The notes under the pieces were generated by a model. The model saw only the letters and a program-made list of their open reading frames with translations. It made no database searches and had not been told where the DNA came from. Made by a program: the position numbers and the translations under genes. From Conus ventricosus (Eukaryota; Mollusca; Gastropoda; Neogastropoda; Conidae), in contig CM031626.1 of the NCBI GenBank assembly GCA_018398815.1, positions 36,815,956 to 36,877,205 of the forward strand: a stretch of 61,250 nucleotides of DNA, written 5' to 3'. The first letter of the stretch is position 1; every line of letters begins with the position of its first letter. This document shows positions 41,675 through 54,059 of the stretch, piece after piece.

Positions 41675-43422
41675 ATGGAACCAAAAGAATACTCTCAACT
41701 CCTTGACAAAAACATCCAGAAAAACTACAAAAAAGCCGACAAAAATATACATGACAGTATCCGCACAAAAGAAAAAGAACTTGCAGAGCGCATAGACCTA
41801 AGTGACAGGATAGAAGCGACAGCAACAAAAGAAGCTTTCATAACACTCAAAGACCACAAGCCCAATTTTCATAACAATCCAACATGTAGACTAATAAACC
41901 CATCCAAATCTGAATTAGGCAAAATAAGCAAGAAATTTCTGGAAAAAATAATAAAGAACGTAAAATCAAACTCTGAATACAACCTCTGGAAGAACACATA
42001 CGAAGTTATCCAATGGTTCAAAAAACTCAATAACAAAGTAATACAGTATTCATCACATTTGACATAGTTGACTTTTACCCATCTATAGATGAGGAACTAC
42101 TCACCAAAGCCCTGAGGTTTGCCAGTAACCACACAGACATAACAGGGTCAGAAATGGAAATCATTCTCCACACCAAGAAAACATTACTACACAGCAAAAA
42201 TGAAACCTGGATCAGGAAAACCAACAGAAACTCAACATTCGACGTAACCATGGGATCATATGACGGTGCAGAAACATGTGAACTGGTCGGACTCTTCATG
42301 CTGTCCAACATCAAGAAAAAACTCGGAAAACAAGTCGCAATATACAGAGACGATGGCCTTGCTGCACTAACCAACAATCCAAGAACCATCGAAAACAAAA
42401 AGAAAGAACTATGCAAAATCTTTCAAAACCACAACTTAAAGATTACCATTGAAGCAAACAAAAAGGTAGTGAACTACTTAGACATAACACTGGATCTCAA
42501 CAATCACATATATAAACCATACAAGAAACCCAACGATACACTTCTTTATGTACACACCAAAAGTAACCATCCACCATCTGTATTAAAGACCATACCCCAT
42601 GGCATAAACAAGAGACTATCAAACCTGTCATGCAGTGAGTGTTCAACAATGCAGCAGTAGAATACCAGGAGGCACTACAAACAAGTGGATACAATTACAA
42701 ATTACAATACAACCCAGACAACAACACAAATAAAAGCAAGAAAAATAGGAAAAGAAAAATCATATGGTATAGCCCCCCCCATACGACGGGAAACTCAAAA
42801 CAAACATAGGGAAAGAATTCTTCAAAATCCTAACAACTTCATTTCCAAAAGAACACAAACTGTCCAAAATATTTAACAAAAACACTGTCAAACTATCGTG
42901 CTCATGTATGCCCAACCTCAAAAACCTAATTGACGCATCCAACAAAATGAAAATCAACACAGCAAAGAAGGGTGAAGAAAGGAAATCTTGCAATTGCACC
43001 AGAAAGGAGCAGTGCCCACTAAACAATAAATGTCTTCACAACAACATTGTGTACCAGGCTACTGTGACATCAGAAAATGAAAAAGAAACATACATAGGGA
43101 TCACTGAAAACCACTTCAAAACCAGATATGCAAACCACAAACAGTCATTTAATAAAGAAAATATAAAAACCAAACAGAACTGAGCAAATATATCTGGAAA
43201 CTTAAAGACGCAAAAACAAGCTACAATATATCCTGGAAAATCATAAAAAGAGCATCACCATACAGCAATGTTTCAAAAAGGTGCAACCTATGTTTAACTG
43301 AAAAATGGTTAATACTATGCAAACCACACTTAGCAACTTTCAACACCAAAACAGAAATAGTAAACAACTGCAGGCATAAATGGAAATCGTTGTTAGTGAA
43401 CACACCCAAAACAAAAACCTGA
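41675..43422 (+). pseudogene. PLE reverse transcriptase plus GIY-YIG (copy C)
   Basis: Pieces: 41675-42067 (N-terminal part, ALKDHKPNFHNNPTCRLINP-type region), 42154-42660 (motif B GSYDGAETCELVG and catalytic YRDDGLAAL) and 42908-43183 (CNCTRKEQCPLNNKC and GIY-YIG ETYIGITENHFKT), then a shifted C-terminus ending at NTPKTKT near 43422. Frame breaks near 42030-42070 (between motif A parts), 42640, 42780 (an extra-C run) and 43170. It differs from copies A and B by scattered substitutions and is inactive. Confidence 0.88.
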
Positions 43423-43518
43423 AAGCCCCCCAAAAACACGTGCAGCCAACCCGCACGTGCAAACAACAGCAAACGGGAGCCCACACGCTATATAACATCG
43501 GCGGTGGGCAAACCAAAA

Positions 43519-43566
43519 ACCATCCTGATGACAGCGCAACACGCTCGAAACAAATTTGTAGATAGT
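43519..43566 (+). ncRNA. PLE 3' hammerhead ribozyme (copy C)
   Basis: CUGAUGA (43524-43530), stem II AGCG-CAACA-CGCU, C-GAAA (43546-43550), palindromic ACAAAUUUGU stem III, predicted cleavage after GUA at 43560, stem I AUC/GAU. Unlike A and B it keeps C before GAAA. Confidence 0.7.
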
Positions 43567-43659
43567 TTTAAGATTCCTCTTTTAACTTGTTTTAACTAAT
43601 GTTGCTCCCCAAGGGGTTGAGCACTTAAAAAATTGTTTTAGGCATTTTAAATATACTGA

Positions 43660-44140
43660 ATAAATGCCCTTTGCACTTCCCACCCGACAGTTGGATGCTT
43701 CACCACTCGGGTGCTTTCCATGTGGTAGAAAATGTGTGATCTGCCGAGAACACTTAGTAGAAAGAGCCAACTTCAAAAGTACAGTAACAGGAAAATCGTT
43801 CACCATCCGACACCACATGGACTGTTCAACCAGCAACATCATCTGTTTACTGTTTTGCAGCAAATGCACATACAGCCAGTATGTTGGGGAAACTAAATTT
43901 CATGTTTTTACCAACACAGATCGAACATCATAAAGAACACTGGAACTCTAGTGACCAGATACTTCCACCAGACTAACCACTCCCTTCATGATCTCTGATG
44001 TATAGTTATAGAAAAACGTTTTTTCAGAGGACAATGACAGACTTCAATGTGAATCATTCTGGTCTGACAAATTATGTACTGTTTCCCCAGAGTGTCTCAA
44101 CATGGTCACCTAGACTCTTCCCCATGCCCTCTCTTCTCCT
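43660..44140 (+). pseudogene. Second PLE family, GIY-YIG domain fragment
   Basis: The frame 43664-43933 contains a Cys/His-rich linker (CGRKCVICREHL, FTIRHHMDCSTSNI, CSKC) followed by the GIY-YIG start QYVGETKFHVF. Decayed continuations in other phases contain KNVFSEDNDRL and FWSDKLC-like motifs to about 44090. The linker differs from that of copies A to D, so this is another PLE lineage, truncated on both sides and fused to the 3' end of copy C. Confidence 0.7.
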
Positions 44141-44256
44141 TAACCTCCCTCCCAAGAGTACCCCCGCCTTTCACCTCCCATCGCCTTTACCCCTCCCTAT
44201 CTACCCTCACTGCCACACCCTTCATTCAAGCCTTAAGACCTTCCCCTTCCAGGCTC

Positions 44257-44615
44257 TTGACCTTCTTCCTCCCTACTGGCTCCTCCTATAAGATTCCTTC
44301 ATGCACACACCTGTTGGTGACAACTCTTGACCTTCCTCCCTACTGGATTCTCCTATAAGATTCCTTCATGCACATACCTGTTGGTGACAACTCTTGACCT
44401 TCTTCCTCCCTACTGGCTCCTCCTATAAGATTCCTTTATGCACACACCTGTTGGTGACAACTCTTGACCTTCTTCCTCCCTACCAGCTCCTATAGGATTC
44501 CTTTATGCACACACCTGTTGGTGACAACTCTTGACCTTCTTCCTCCCTACCAACTCCTTCTATAGGATTCCTTTATGCACACACCTGTTGGTGACAACTC
44601 TTGCTGGTCTCCCTC
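44257..44615. repeat. 68-bp minisatellite, about 5 copies
   Basis: Unit contains CTCTTGACCTTCTTCCTCCC, TACTGGCTCCTCCTATA and TTCATGCACACACCTGTTGG; copies start near 44257, 44325, 44391, 44460 and 44528. It lies just after the second PLE family fragment and may be its 3' tail. Confidence 0.9.
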
Positions 44616-45955
44616 TTAACACCCTCCTCCCTTCCATCATCTTTACCCCCCCCCTTTTTTGTATCACGTTACCTGAGATTACGCCTCCCCAATCCTTCCG
44701 TTACACGCGGGTTTGCGCGCGCATGATTGCACACACGCACGTGTGGACGCACACAATTTTCCCTTACTACCCCCACCACCACCCTTCCCAATTTTTGATA
44801 ATTCCGTTCCTGCCCCCAATCCTTCCCCTGCTTAAATGCTTTCACCCTCTCTCCCTCTTCCTACTCTGCTCCACCTCTTCGGGAGTGGGCATGTATGTGT
44901 AAGCCTACTTTAGAATAGCAACATAACTGTGACTTGCTTTATAAATATTTTACCTTACTCGCTGATACACAGTGATTTTTTACAAAAACTACTAAGGTGA
45001 GATAAATCAGTAAATGTTCTAGAAAATTGAACCTGAAAATCTTACTGAAAACGGTATCCCCCCCCCCCCTTTTTTTCTGTGCAGCATGTGTGTGTGCATG
45101 TGTGGGGTTTTTTTGGGGGGGGGGGGGGGGATATTTGGGGTGTAGGGGTTTTCTGTTGGGGTTTTTGGGCGAGTGTGGGGGGAGGTGGGAGTAGGATTGG
45201 TTTTGGGAGTCTATTGGGTGCAGTTACACTGTTACTGTAAATTTTCGATTTTTTTCTGTGTTTGGGACCGGGCCCAGTCACCCTAATTCTCCGAGTGATA
45301 ATCAAAGAAAGGCGATTTTAGGTTGTTTGATTTTCAGCAGTACCAAAATGAAGTCCCTGGGAAAGCCCAGAGTGAAAATAAATGTTGGAAAAAAAAACTT
45401 GTTTTGTTTGTTTTTTCACTTTTTATTTGTTTATCTTCTCTCTCTCTCTCTCTCTTCTCCTCCCTTCTCTCTCTCTATATATAATATATTATTTAATATA
45501 TATGTTCTGAGGCGCCCCATTTTAAAGTGACATGAAACAAGATTCATCAGTAAAGGGAGGAAGGGGGAAGGTACTCTCGTACAAAAGATTTGTTGAAAGG
45601 GTCAACAAGAGATGTGTCCCTTTTTACCCCGGCTACCCTCCACTTTTCTTTTTTTTAACGCACTTTAAGGCAGGCCAGATTTTTTTTTTTGGGCGGCAAA
45701 ACTTTGTGAATGTGTCCAAATGGATCTTACAGTTCATCCGATTTCCCCATGTGACCCATACTATTTTTTTGTGGCTTTTTACTCTCTGTGCTTTTTGCAC
45801 ACCCTACTTGTTCGTTTTAACATGGTTTACCATCATGTACTTTGCATTTTGTTGTTCGTTTTTTTTTGGGGATGTTTTTTTTTCTCCATGGTCGAGTTGT
45901 TTTGTAATGCGACTTTTTTCCTTCTGACTTTGACAGCAGCACTGGATCATGTGGG
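44616..45955. other. Low-complexity stretch, no gene seen
   Basis: C/T-rich then G-rich tracts (poly-C 45058-45069, poly-G 45115-45130), a CT block at 45438-45474, and unusually many homopolymers. No trusted coding frame. Confidence 0.5.
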
Positions 45956-48900
45956 TTAACGGGGCTCAGTGCCCAAAATTGACCATGGCATGCTCTTGTA
46001 TGTCCCCAGTATGGCTTGACCATGTCATGCTTGTGTTGTCTCCATGTAGAGAATTGACCAGTGCCTGCTCTGGATGCCCTCCATGTATAGAATTGACATG
46101 TCACTGTGTGTGTTTTGTCCCATGTATAGAGCTTGGCCATGTGCCGTCGTGTAGTCCAGTATAGAACTGACCATGTGCATGCTCTGTGTATGTCTCCATG
46201 ATGAATGACCATTGCACTCTCTGTGTTTGTCAAATTTTTGAGCTTGCCATGTGCACTGTTTGGTATGTCTCCAGTAAGAGCTGCCAGTGCATGCTCTTGT
46301 ATGTCTCCATGTATAGGTTGACCATGTGCATGCTCTGTGAATTCCCCATGTATAGAATTGCCCATGTGCACGTTTTGTATTTTCCCCATGTATAGGCTTG
46401 ACCGGGGCACTGCTCTGTGTATGTCTCCATGTATAGATTTGACCAGGCACCTCTGGTATGTTCATGAAGAGCTTGCCCATGTGCACTGCCGGGTATGTCT
46501 CCTGTATAGAGCTTGACCTGTGCACGCTTGTGTATGTCTCCAGCTAGAGTTGTATGTGCACTGCTGGTGTATGCTCCATTATAGAGGGGGCCCATGTGCA
46601 CTGTCTGTTTTGCTCCATGATAGAGTTGACCATGGCACTGCCTGTGTATGTCTCCACGATAGAGCTTGACCGTGTGCACTGCTTGTGTATGTCTCCATGC
46701 ATAAGCTGACCATGTGCATGCTCTGTGTATGTCTCCATGTATAAAACTTGACCATGTGCCCTGCTCTGTGTAGTCCCATGTATGAGCTTGCCCATGTGAC
46801 TGCTCTGTGTATGTCTGCATGATAGAACTTGGCATGTCCCTTTTGCTGTGTGAGGTCCCCATGTATGAACGTGACCATGGCATGCTCTGTGATGTCTACT
46901 GTATAGAACTTGACCATGGCACGCTCTTTAGCCCCCGTAAAGGTTTGCCCGTGACTGCTTGGTATGTCTATGTATATAACTTGCCCATGTGCACTGCTCT
47001 GTGAAAGTCTCCATGTATAGAGTTTGGGCCCATGTGCACTGCCCCGGTTATGTCTAATGTATAGAGCTTGACCATGTGCACGCCTGTGATGTCCCCATGT
47101 TAGAATTTGACCTGTGCACTCCTGTGTTTTTAAGTAAGGCTTGCCAGTGCACTGCTCTGTGTATTCTCCATGTATAGAACTTGCCGGGGGCCGGGGTCGG
47201 AGGTCCCATGTATAAGCTTGACCATGTGCATGCTTGTGTATTTTCCCATGTTTAACTTGACCATGGCACTGTCTGTGTATGTCTCCATGTATAGGTTGCC
47301 CGTGCACTGCTCTGTGTATGTCTCCATGTATAGAACTTGCCATGTCCCTGTCTGTGTAGTCTCCATGTAAGAGCTTCCCATGGCACGTCGTGTAGTCCCC
47401 AAAGTATAAACGGGCCAGTGCACGCTGTGTGTAGGTCTCCATGTATGAGCTTGCCCATGTGCCTGCTGTGGTATGTCCCCCATGTATAGAACGGGGGACC
47501 ATGTGCATGCTCGTTAGTCTCATGATAAAACTGACCATGTGCACTGTTCTCTGTTGCCCCATGTATGAGCTTTACCTGTGCACTGCTCTTGTATGCCCGT
47601 GTAAGAGCTTGACCATTTTGCACTGCTGTGTGTAGGTTTCAGTAAGAACTTGCCCATGTGCACGCTGGGGTTAGCTCCATGTTGTATTTGCCCATGTGCA
47701 TGTTCTTGTATTTTCCCCCTGTAAGAAATTGACCATGGGCCTGTTCTCTGTATGCCCCATGTAAGAGCTTGACCATGTGCACTGTTCCTATTTTCCCATG
47801 TATAGAACTTGCCATGTGCCTGTTTGTGTATGTCTCAGTATAGAACTTGCCCATGTGCACTGCTCTGGTATGTCCCAGGGATAAACTTGACCAGTGCACT
47901 GCCCGGGTTGCTTCTGATAGAACCTGACCATATCCCGCCTGTGCTGGCCAGTAGAGAACTTGACCATGTGCCTGCTCGTGTAGTCCAATTATATAACTTG
48001 ACCTGTGCCTGTCCTGTGTTGTTCCATTAGGAACTTGCCCCATGGCATGCTCTGTGTAGGTCCCCGTAGAGAACTTGACCATGTGCATGCTCTGTGTATT
48101 CTCATTAAAAACCTTGACCATGTAAAAATGCTTTTGTGTATTTTAATGTATAAAACTTGACCATGGCACTGTCTGTGTATGTTACATATTTAAACCCTTT
48201 TGACATGTGAACTGCTCTCTGTATGTCTCCAGTAGGAACTTGACTGTGCACTGCTCTGTGTATGTCTCAATGAATAAACTTGACCATGGCCCTGCTCTGA
48301 TGTCTCACGTATAGAACTTGACCATGTGCACTGTCTGTGTAGTTCCATGAATAAAACTTGCCCATGTGCATGCTTGATGTCCCCACGAAGAAATTGACCA
48401 TGTACACGCTTATGTATTTTCCCCATTGGGGAAACTTGACCAGTGCCCCCACTGCTTGTGTATGTCACATGTATAGAACCTCCCCACTGCATTTGCCTGT
48501 CATGTCCCCTTTGTAGAGACTTGACCATGTCACTGCTCTGTATAGTCTCCATTTAGAGAACTTGCCATGTGCACTGCTCTGTGTATGTCTCCTGTAGGAA
48601 CTTGACAGTGCATGTCTGTATGTCCCCCATGTATAGAGCTTGACCATGTCCGTTCTGTGAGTCCCCATGTATAGAACTTGACCATGGCATGCTCTTGCAT
48701 GTCCCATGTATGAACTTGACCATGTGCACTGTCGTGTATGTCCCCCATGTAGAGAACTTGCCCATGTGCACTGCTCGTGCAGTCTCCAGTAAACTTGACC
48801 ATGTGCACTGCTTGGATGTCTATGTAGAGAACTTGACCATGTGCACTGTTTGTGTGTCCCCTGTAGAGAATTTGACTGGCACTGCTCTGTGTGTCTCCAG

Positions 48901-49192
48901 TTAGAGTTGACCATGTGCATTTTCTGTGCATGCCCCCCCATGTATAGAACTTGACCAGTGCACTGCTTGTGCATGTCTCCGTATAGAACTTGACCATGTC
49001 ACTGCTCTGTGTAGTTCCATGTAGAAAAACTTGACCATGTGCACTGCTTGTGCTGTCTCCTGTATAGAACTTGACCATTGCACTGCTTGTGTTTCTCCAT
49101 GAAAGAACTTGACCATGTGCACTGCTCGTGTATGTCTCCATGAGAAATTTGCCCATGTGCACTGCTCGTGTATGTCAATGTATGAAATAAGC
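45956..49192. repeat. 43-bp minisatellite, about 75 copies
   Basis: The consensus unit is 43 bases and contains ACTTGACCATGTGCACTGCT followed by CTGTGTATGTCTCCATGTAT. Copies differ mostly by dropped single bases. Because 43 is not a multiple of 3, the array reads through in all phases and gives long false open frames on the minus strand (up to 327 codons of METYTEQ/HGDIHRA-type repeats). Confidence 0.97.
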
Positions 49193-50522
49193 TGAAGCAA
49201 CCACTAAACAATTTGAGGTGATATATGGAAAAAGGGGAAACCCCCCCCCCCTTTTTTTCTCCATGTTCATTCATTTTTTATATGCATGTATTTAACTATT
49301 TTTATATATATGCCTACATTGTGTTTTCCCAAGCAAAATAATTGGGTCTTGTTGGGTTTTTACTGGGTTCTTGCATTGTGTGGGGAAAACTCAAAAGGGC
49401 TTTCAAGTTTTTGTATGCCTATAAAGTGTGCCAAACAAGCGTTTATGACGGGGACCACACAGTAATCCCACTGAAAGATATATCAGGATTCAAGACTAAA
49501 GCTGAATCTTAATGCCCAAAAACGTCCCAAAGGTCTTTGGAAAAATGTACCCGTTAGGTTCATTTTTCCCAAACAAGTACAGTGGGGCTTGTTTCAAAAT
49601 GAAGAATCAGGTTTTATGTGAAATTTCGTGAAAAGAAAACCCAAATTTTGGGATTTAAAAAGCAATCAAAAGGGGGTTTCATACACTTCATTTTCGAACT
49701 GAAAGTGTACAAAACCCCTTTGGGTTTTTACACAATGCACAGCAGGGAAGGGGGCACCTTAGGAAGTTGCACATTATTTCATAGACTAACTCAATCAAAT
49801 CGCAGTCAAAAGGACTGGTTTGTCCCTAGTACACAATTTTTGGCAATTTCCCCCCCAAAAATCATAAAAAATCAACCATTCACCCAGAACATGAAACATA
49901 CACCCTTAGATAGAAAAAATAATATATTTTATCAAAAAAGCTTACCTTGGGGAGGAATCTGCACAGTTTAATGAGTAAGTTATCCAAAATGATACACATT
50001 TGCAAAAAAAAAAAATTGTGCACACTGTAATCCCTTCTTCATGATGTTATCCCCCCCATTACCTTGAGCACTTGGGAGACCCACAGAGAAAAATAGATTT
50101 TTGACAACGCAAAAAAACCCAAAAACTGGACCAGCATGTTGATTTCCCCTCAGTCCCCACGAACCTATTCACCCGGGCGCCGCAGTTCAAATCGTGTGAT
50201 CGCAGGAACGAGACAAACCAAAACGATATAAAACGACTAAGAATCACGAAGAACGGTCAAGTGAAACAAATGCAAAGCAAAAGGCCCCCCTGTCGCGAAA
50301 CGAGTTTTTTTTCACTTTAATAAAGGGGGTATAATTTAAAACGTCAAAATCTGTCGGAAGTATGCGTCGAACGCCTTTAAGCGAAGTGAAAATGTCGGAA
50401 ACCCCCTTTCGACAAGACTCGATTGGTTGAACACCATTGCCCAAGAATTTTATTTCCCTAGTTTCCCTTTTATGGGTAAATTCTGTTGATTGGTCCGATA
50501 CCTTCAGTCAAAGAAAGACACC
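49193..50522. other. Unique sequence, no gene seen
   Basis: Rich in runs of four to six identical bases. A 117-codon plus frame at 49618-49971 is not convincing. Confidence 0.45.
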
Positions 50523-50527
50523 GGGAG

Positions 50528-50672
50528 TGCTGCGGCAGCCTTTATACAGAAGTGGGGAGGGGGGAAAAGGAATCGACTCACGGGGTAAATGAAGCCCAAC
50601 AACCCTTAATTCCCAAAAAATATTTAATCACGGATTCCGATACAGAGCATTGCCAATTTTTAGCCACGAACA
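50528..50672 (-). repeat. Gypsy 3' LTR
   Basis: On the minus strand it starts TGTTCGTGGC and ends ...CGCAGCA. It aligns along its length with the 5' LTR (shared ATACAGAAGTGG, GGAATCGACTCACGG, TACAGAGC), but many positions here have become G or A runs. Confidence 0.85.
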
Positions 50673-50684
50673 TCTCCCCCCTTT
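50673..50684 (-). promoter_or_regulatory. Polypurine tract
   Basis: AAAGGGGGGAGA on the minus strand, immediately before the 3' LTR; primes plus-strand DNA synthesis in LTR elements. Confidence 0.75.
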
Positions 50685-51299
50685 GGGAAATTTTTGTAAA
50701 ATTTGGAAAGTGAATTAATGAACTTTGATTAAATGCATGTAACTTTGGGCAAATTCAAATTAGCATTTTTTATTTAAAATTAAAAACCAAATAATAAAAC
50801 CCAAACATTTTTTTTCTTTCTTTTCCCCTTTTTTTTGAACACTAAGATTTTGTGTCTGGGTGTGTTTGCTATCTTTGACTACTGTCAAAGATTGAATTAC
50901 TTAAATGACAGTATGTTTGGTTTTGATTTTGCCAGTCAGGAATTTTAAGGTCGTATCTTTCAAGGCTTCATGGTTTCCCGTTTGTGATGATGGTTTTTGG
51001 TGGGTCCCCTGGCGAGTCTGGACTGGCTTAGGTTTCTGGTTTGATCCTGGTGGACGGGCCGATGGATGTTGGGGTCTGGATCATGGTCTGGTAGAGCTGG
51101 TGGGCTGGTTGTCGCCCCCCGTCTTGATGTCCGTTTTGCTGCCTTTTTGGGCTGTCAGCATTGATGGGGGATGGGGAGGAAGGCTGGGTTGGGGATTGGA
51201 TCGTTTTAGGGGGCATGGGGTGTGAGAGGGGCGGGGAACTGGCGAAAAGGGAAAAACCCCATTTTGGGCTTAAATCGTTTCCACACCGGTTTGTAGTGT

Positions 51300-53910
51300 A
51301 GGTCCTGCTGGCCCCCCTGTTGACGACAATCGGTTTTTTTCAGATGGTTGTGGACTTGTCAACGGTTTGGGTCTTGACTGTGTCACCGGAGTTTGGTTTA
51401 GATCTTTCCCTTCCCCGTACCTTCAGCTGTTTTTACGTTTTTTTTCAAAACGTTTTTTCTCTTGCTGGTGTAGTCTCCGCAACGGCTTCAACAAATTAAA
51501 AGTGGTGGGGGTGTGTCTTTGTCGTCTGCCCATGAGGGTTGCATTGGGGTTGATGTTTGTCCCTTCTTGTGTTCCTGAGGTTTTTAGGAGACCTAAATAT
51601 GGATCTTCCTTTCTATAGGCATTTTTTTCATCATATTTTTGGCCCTTTAACGGCAGCTTCCGGCTCCGTTAGCTTGGGTGTGTCCGGGGGTGGGGGGACA
51701 TGCGGAAACCCCAATTTGGCGAAAGCCTTTAACTGTTGGATGCAAAGGGGACCGTTGTCACTTATACCCCTGTCCCGGTATACCAGGGGGCGAATGTTGT
51801 TTATTTTTCTGAGAACTGCTTTGCGTGGTTCCAGTAGATGTCCAGTTCAAAAGAAAAGACTAAGTAGTCTACTGTAATGAGGTATGTCCCCCTTGGATTT
51901 TGAAAATACCTCATTACAGTAGATACTTCGTCATTTCCCCCTTTTTCCTGGGCGGTCTGGGAACCCCGTCAAAGGTCTCTGTGTTGTTTTGCCTAGCGAA
52001 GTCACCATCCATGCCTCAAAGAAATGCCGTTTCTGCTGACATCTGGGGCCCGAAGATGAGCTGCCGTGCTCTCCGTACACACGAATTTGATGCCCGAGTG
52101 TCCTGATGAACCTTTTCCTTCATTTCTTTCTCATGCTTGTGGTATGCCCACTCTTTCTCCCTGAGGACAATCCTCTTGTCGGTGAGTTATCTTGTGTCGA
52201 ATAAGCTGTGTAGTAGGTGGGTATTCCTGTCTTTATGAAAGGGAGCCCAACCCGTGAGAATCAATCTTTGAGTTGAGTAAGGGTACTGTCTTCGCGTTGG
52301 GCCCCTTGTCTCATCAAAGGGGTTGTGGGGGAAGGGGATAGCGCGCGAAATTTACAGATTTTGACTCTGTAGCTGCTCCCGTAGAAACGGTGCTCGTGAC
52401 AGGGGTCTGCCAAGGTATCTCTTGTGGTTTGGGACTCCCAAAGTGAAAATGTATGTTTGTGTCCTCATTAGCTGGACTGTAGGCGCATTGGGGCTTTGAA
52501 ATGGTTTCTTTCAGATTGAGACGGTGGTTTTGATCTGTAAACCCCTTGACTTGTCGGCCGTAAGTGTAGTGGTGAAAAATTTTGTAGTCCAAAGAGCAGA
52601 GCAAGCATTTTTTTTCTATTTTTGCGTGTTCCCTCTTGGGAGAGGGGTTTGCTTGCAAAGCAATTGGCTGTTATCTTGATGGTACAGAGCCAGGGGCCCT
52701 ATTTATTGCACATTTGGGGAGTGTGAGGGGTTTTCCGGGTTTGTAGAAAAACCGAGTGGGGCTGTTCATGACTTGTTTTTCAGCTTTGAAGGCATGTTTT
52801 TGAGAAGATGTCCCATCCACGTACGTCTTTCGGAGTACGTTTTGAAGAGGGTGTAAATCCCGTAAAGGGGTTCGGTACCGTGAGAGGTAATTAACCAAGC
52901 CCGGAATCGTCTTTTTCCCCCAAATTCTTGGGGCTGGGTGCTTGAGGTTTCCCTTTTCAGGGGCTATTGTAAGCCATTCTTTGTGATTTTGGTCCCATGA
53001 ATGTGATGTTTTCAGACGTAGGGTAATTTCTCCCTTGTTGAGCTTACTGTTTTTCCGACATCCCTGTAGAAAAGATGGTGTGTCTGTATGTGCTTCAGTT
53101 GTTTCCCCGTGGATGTGACATCATCGTATGATTAAACCCCTTTGGAGGTTTTTTCTGAAATATTTCTGATAAACGAAGTCCAAAGGGTAGTCTTAGCCAG
53201 CGGGATCGGCCAAAAATATCTGAAAATGGTCAGGAAGCTTGCTCTTCATCAAGCGAACTGCCAGAAATTTCCCCGAAGATCCGCCTTGAAAAACCCGTGG
53301 GTTTGCTGAGTCTGAAGTATATTTTAAACTGGTAGGGTGTATTGTTTTTCGTTCAAAGCGTTTGCTCCGGTGGACGGCAGATTCGTAGTTTCCTTGTTTT
53401 TTTCTTTGTGACAACTATTTGACTGACCCATGGTGTAGGTTCACTCACTGGTTTGTCATCCTTTCTTCAACCATCTTCAAGCTCAGTTTTAAGCTGAGGC
53501 CTGAGAGAAATTGGTTGTGGCCAGTAGCATGATGACTGGTTTCGCTTGTTGGGTCTTTTTCAAGATGTTTGCAGCCAGGGTTTTCAAGTGATGCCATCGA
53601 AAATCTTCCTCTTCTGGTAAAGCAGAATGGAGCTTTTGCTACCGGATGAATTTGTCCTTTTCTATGTTGATCAAACCATATCCTGTGAGGTTTGTGACCA
53701 AGTAGTGGAGTTAAGTTGTTTTCCCCAACACAGTGAAATCAACTGTGTTATCGTTTTCTTGTTCTTCGGATTGGTTATTGACTCTCGGTTTTGCCAACAG
53801 GTTTTGAGTTGGTTGATTCCAATTTTCTTTATCTTTTGGGTTTGGTTTTATGTGACTAGCAAACTTTGCCGCAGCATGTTCGCAGATGATCCAGTATCTA
53901 TCTGAAATGT
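51300..53910 (-). pseudogene. pol: Gypsy pol remains
   Basis: Minus-strand motifs in order: protease DTGSSANMLRQSL near 53900-53860; reverse transcriptase pieces (LAVRLMKSKLP in 53414-53193, catalytic YDDV at about 53130); GMVNYLSRY-like start and PGKPLTL in 52898-52671; RNase H YTYGRQVKGFTD near 52550; integrase ARQLIFGPQMSAE near 52060 and VDYL near 51870. Every region is broken by shifts, so no open frame exceeds about 110 codons. The order RT-RNase H-IN identifies Gypsy/Metaviridae and not Copia. Confidence 0.8.
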
Positions 53911-54059
53911 TATTTCTTGCCCTTGTACCAACTAAAACCCTGCACTTTCTTTGTTGGGCTGACCAACATGTTGACCAGTCCTCAGTTTGTGTGTCTTGCT
54001 CCTAGTTCTGTTTTTTTCTGTACTTGGTTAACACCTCGCTGTGTGTCCCTCTGCTTCCA

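Larger units (their letters stand above)
41601..43659 (+). mobile_element. Penelope-like element copy C
   Basis: Plus-strand copy of the same PLE as A and B, 5'-truncated exactly at the MITE and complete at the 3' end, including a hammerhead (43519-43566) and the ACCCCTTGGGG-type hairpin tail (near 43608) shared with copy B. Confidence 0.88.

Noticed and set aside
45956..49192. CRISPR-like array of regular repeats
   Set aside because: Units are contiguous with no unique spacers, and the context is eukaryotic.
45817..49274. Long minus frames with METYTEQ-like repeats
   Set aside because: A 43-bp minisatellite lacking stops; not a repeat protein, since the unit is not a multiple of 3 and phases are mixed.
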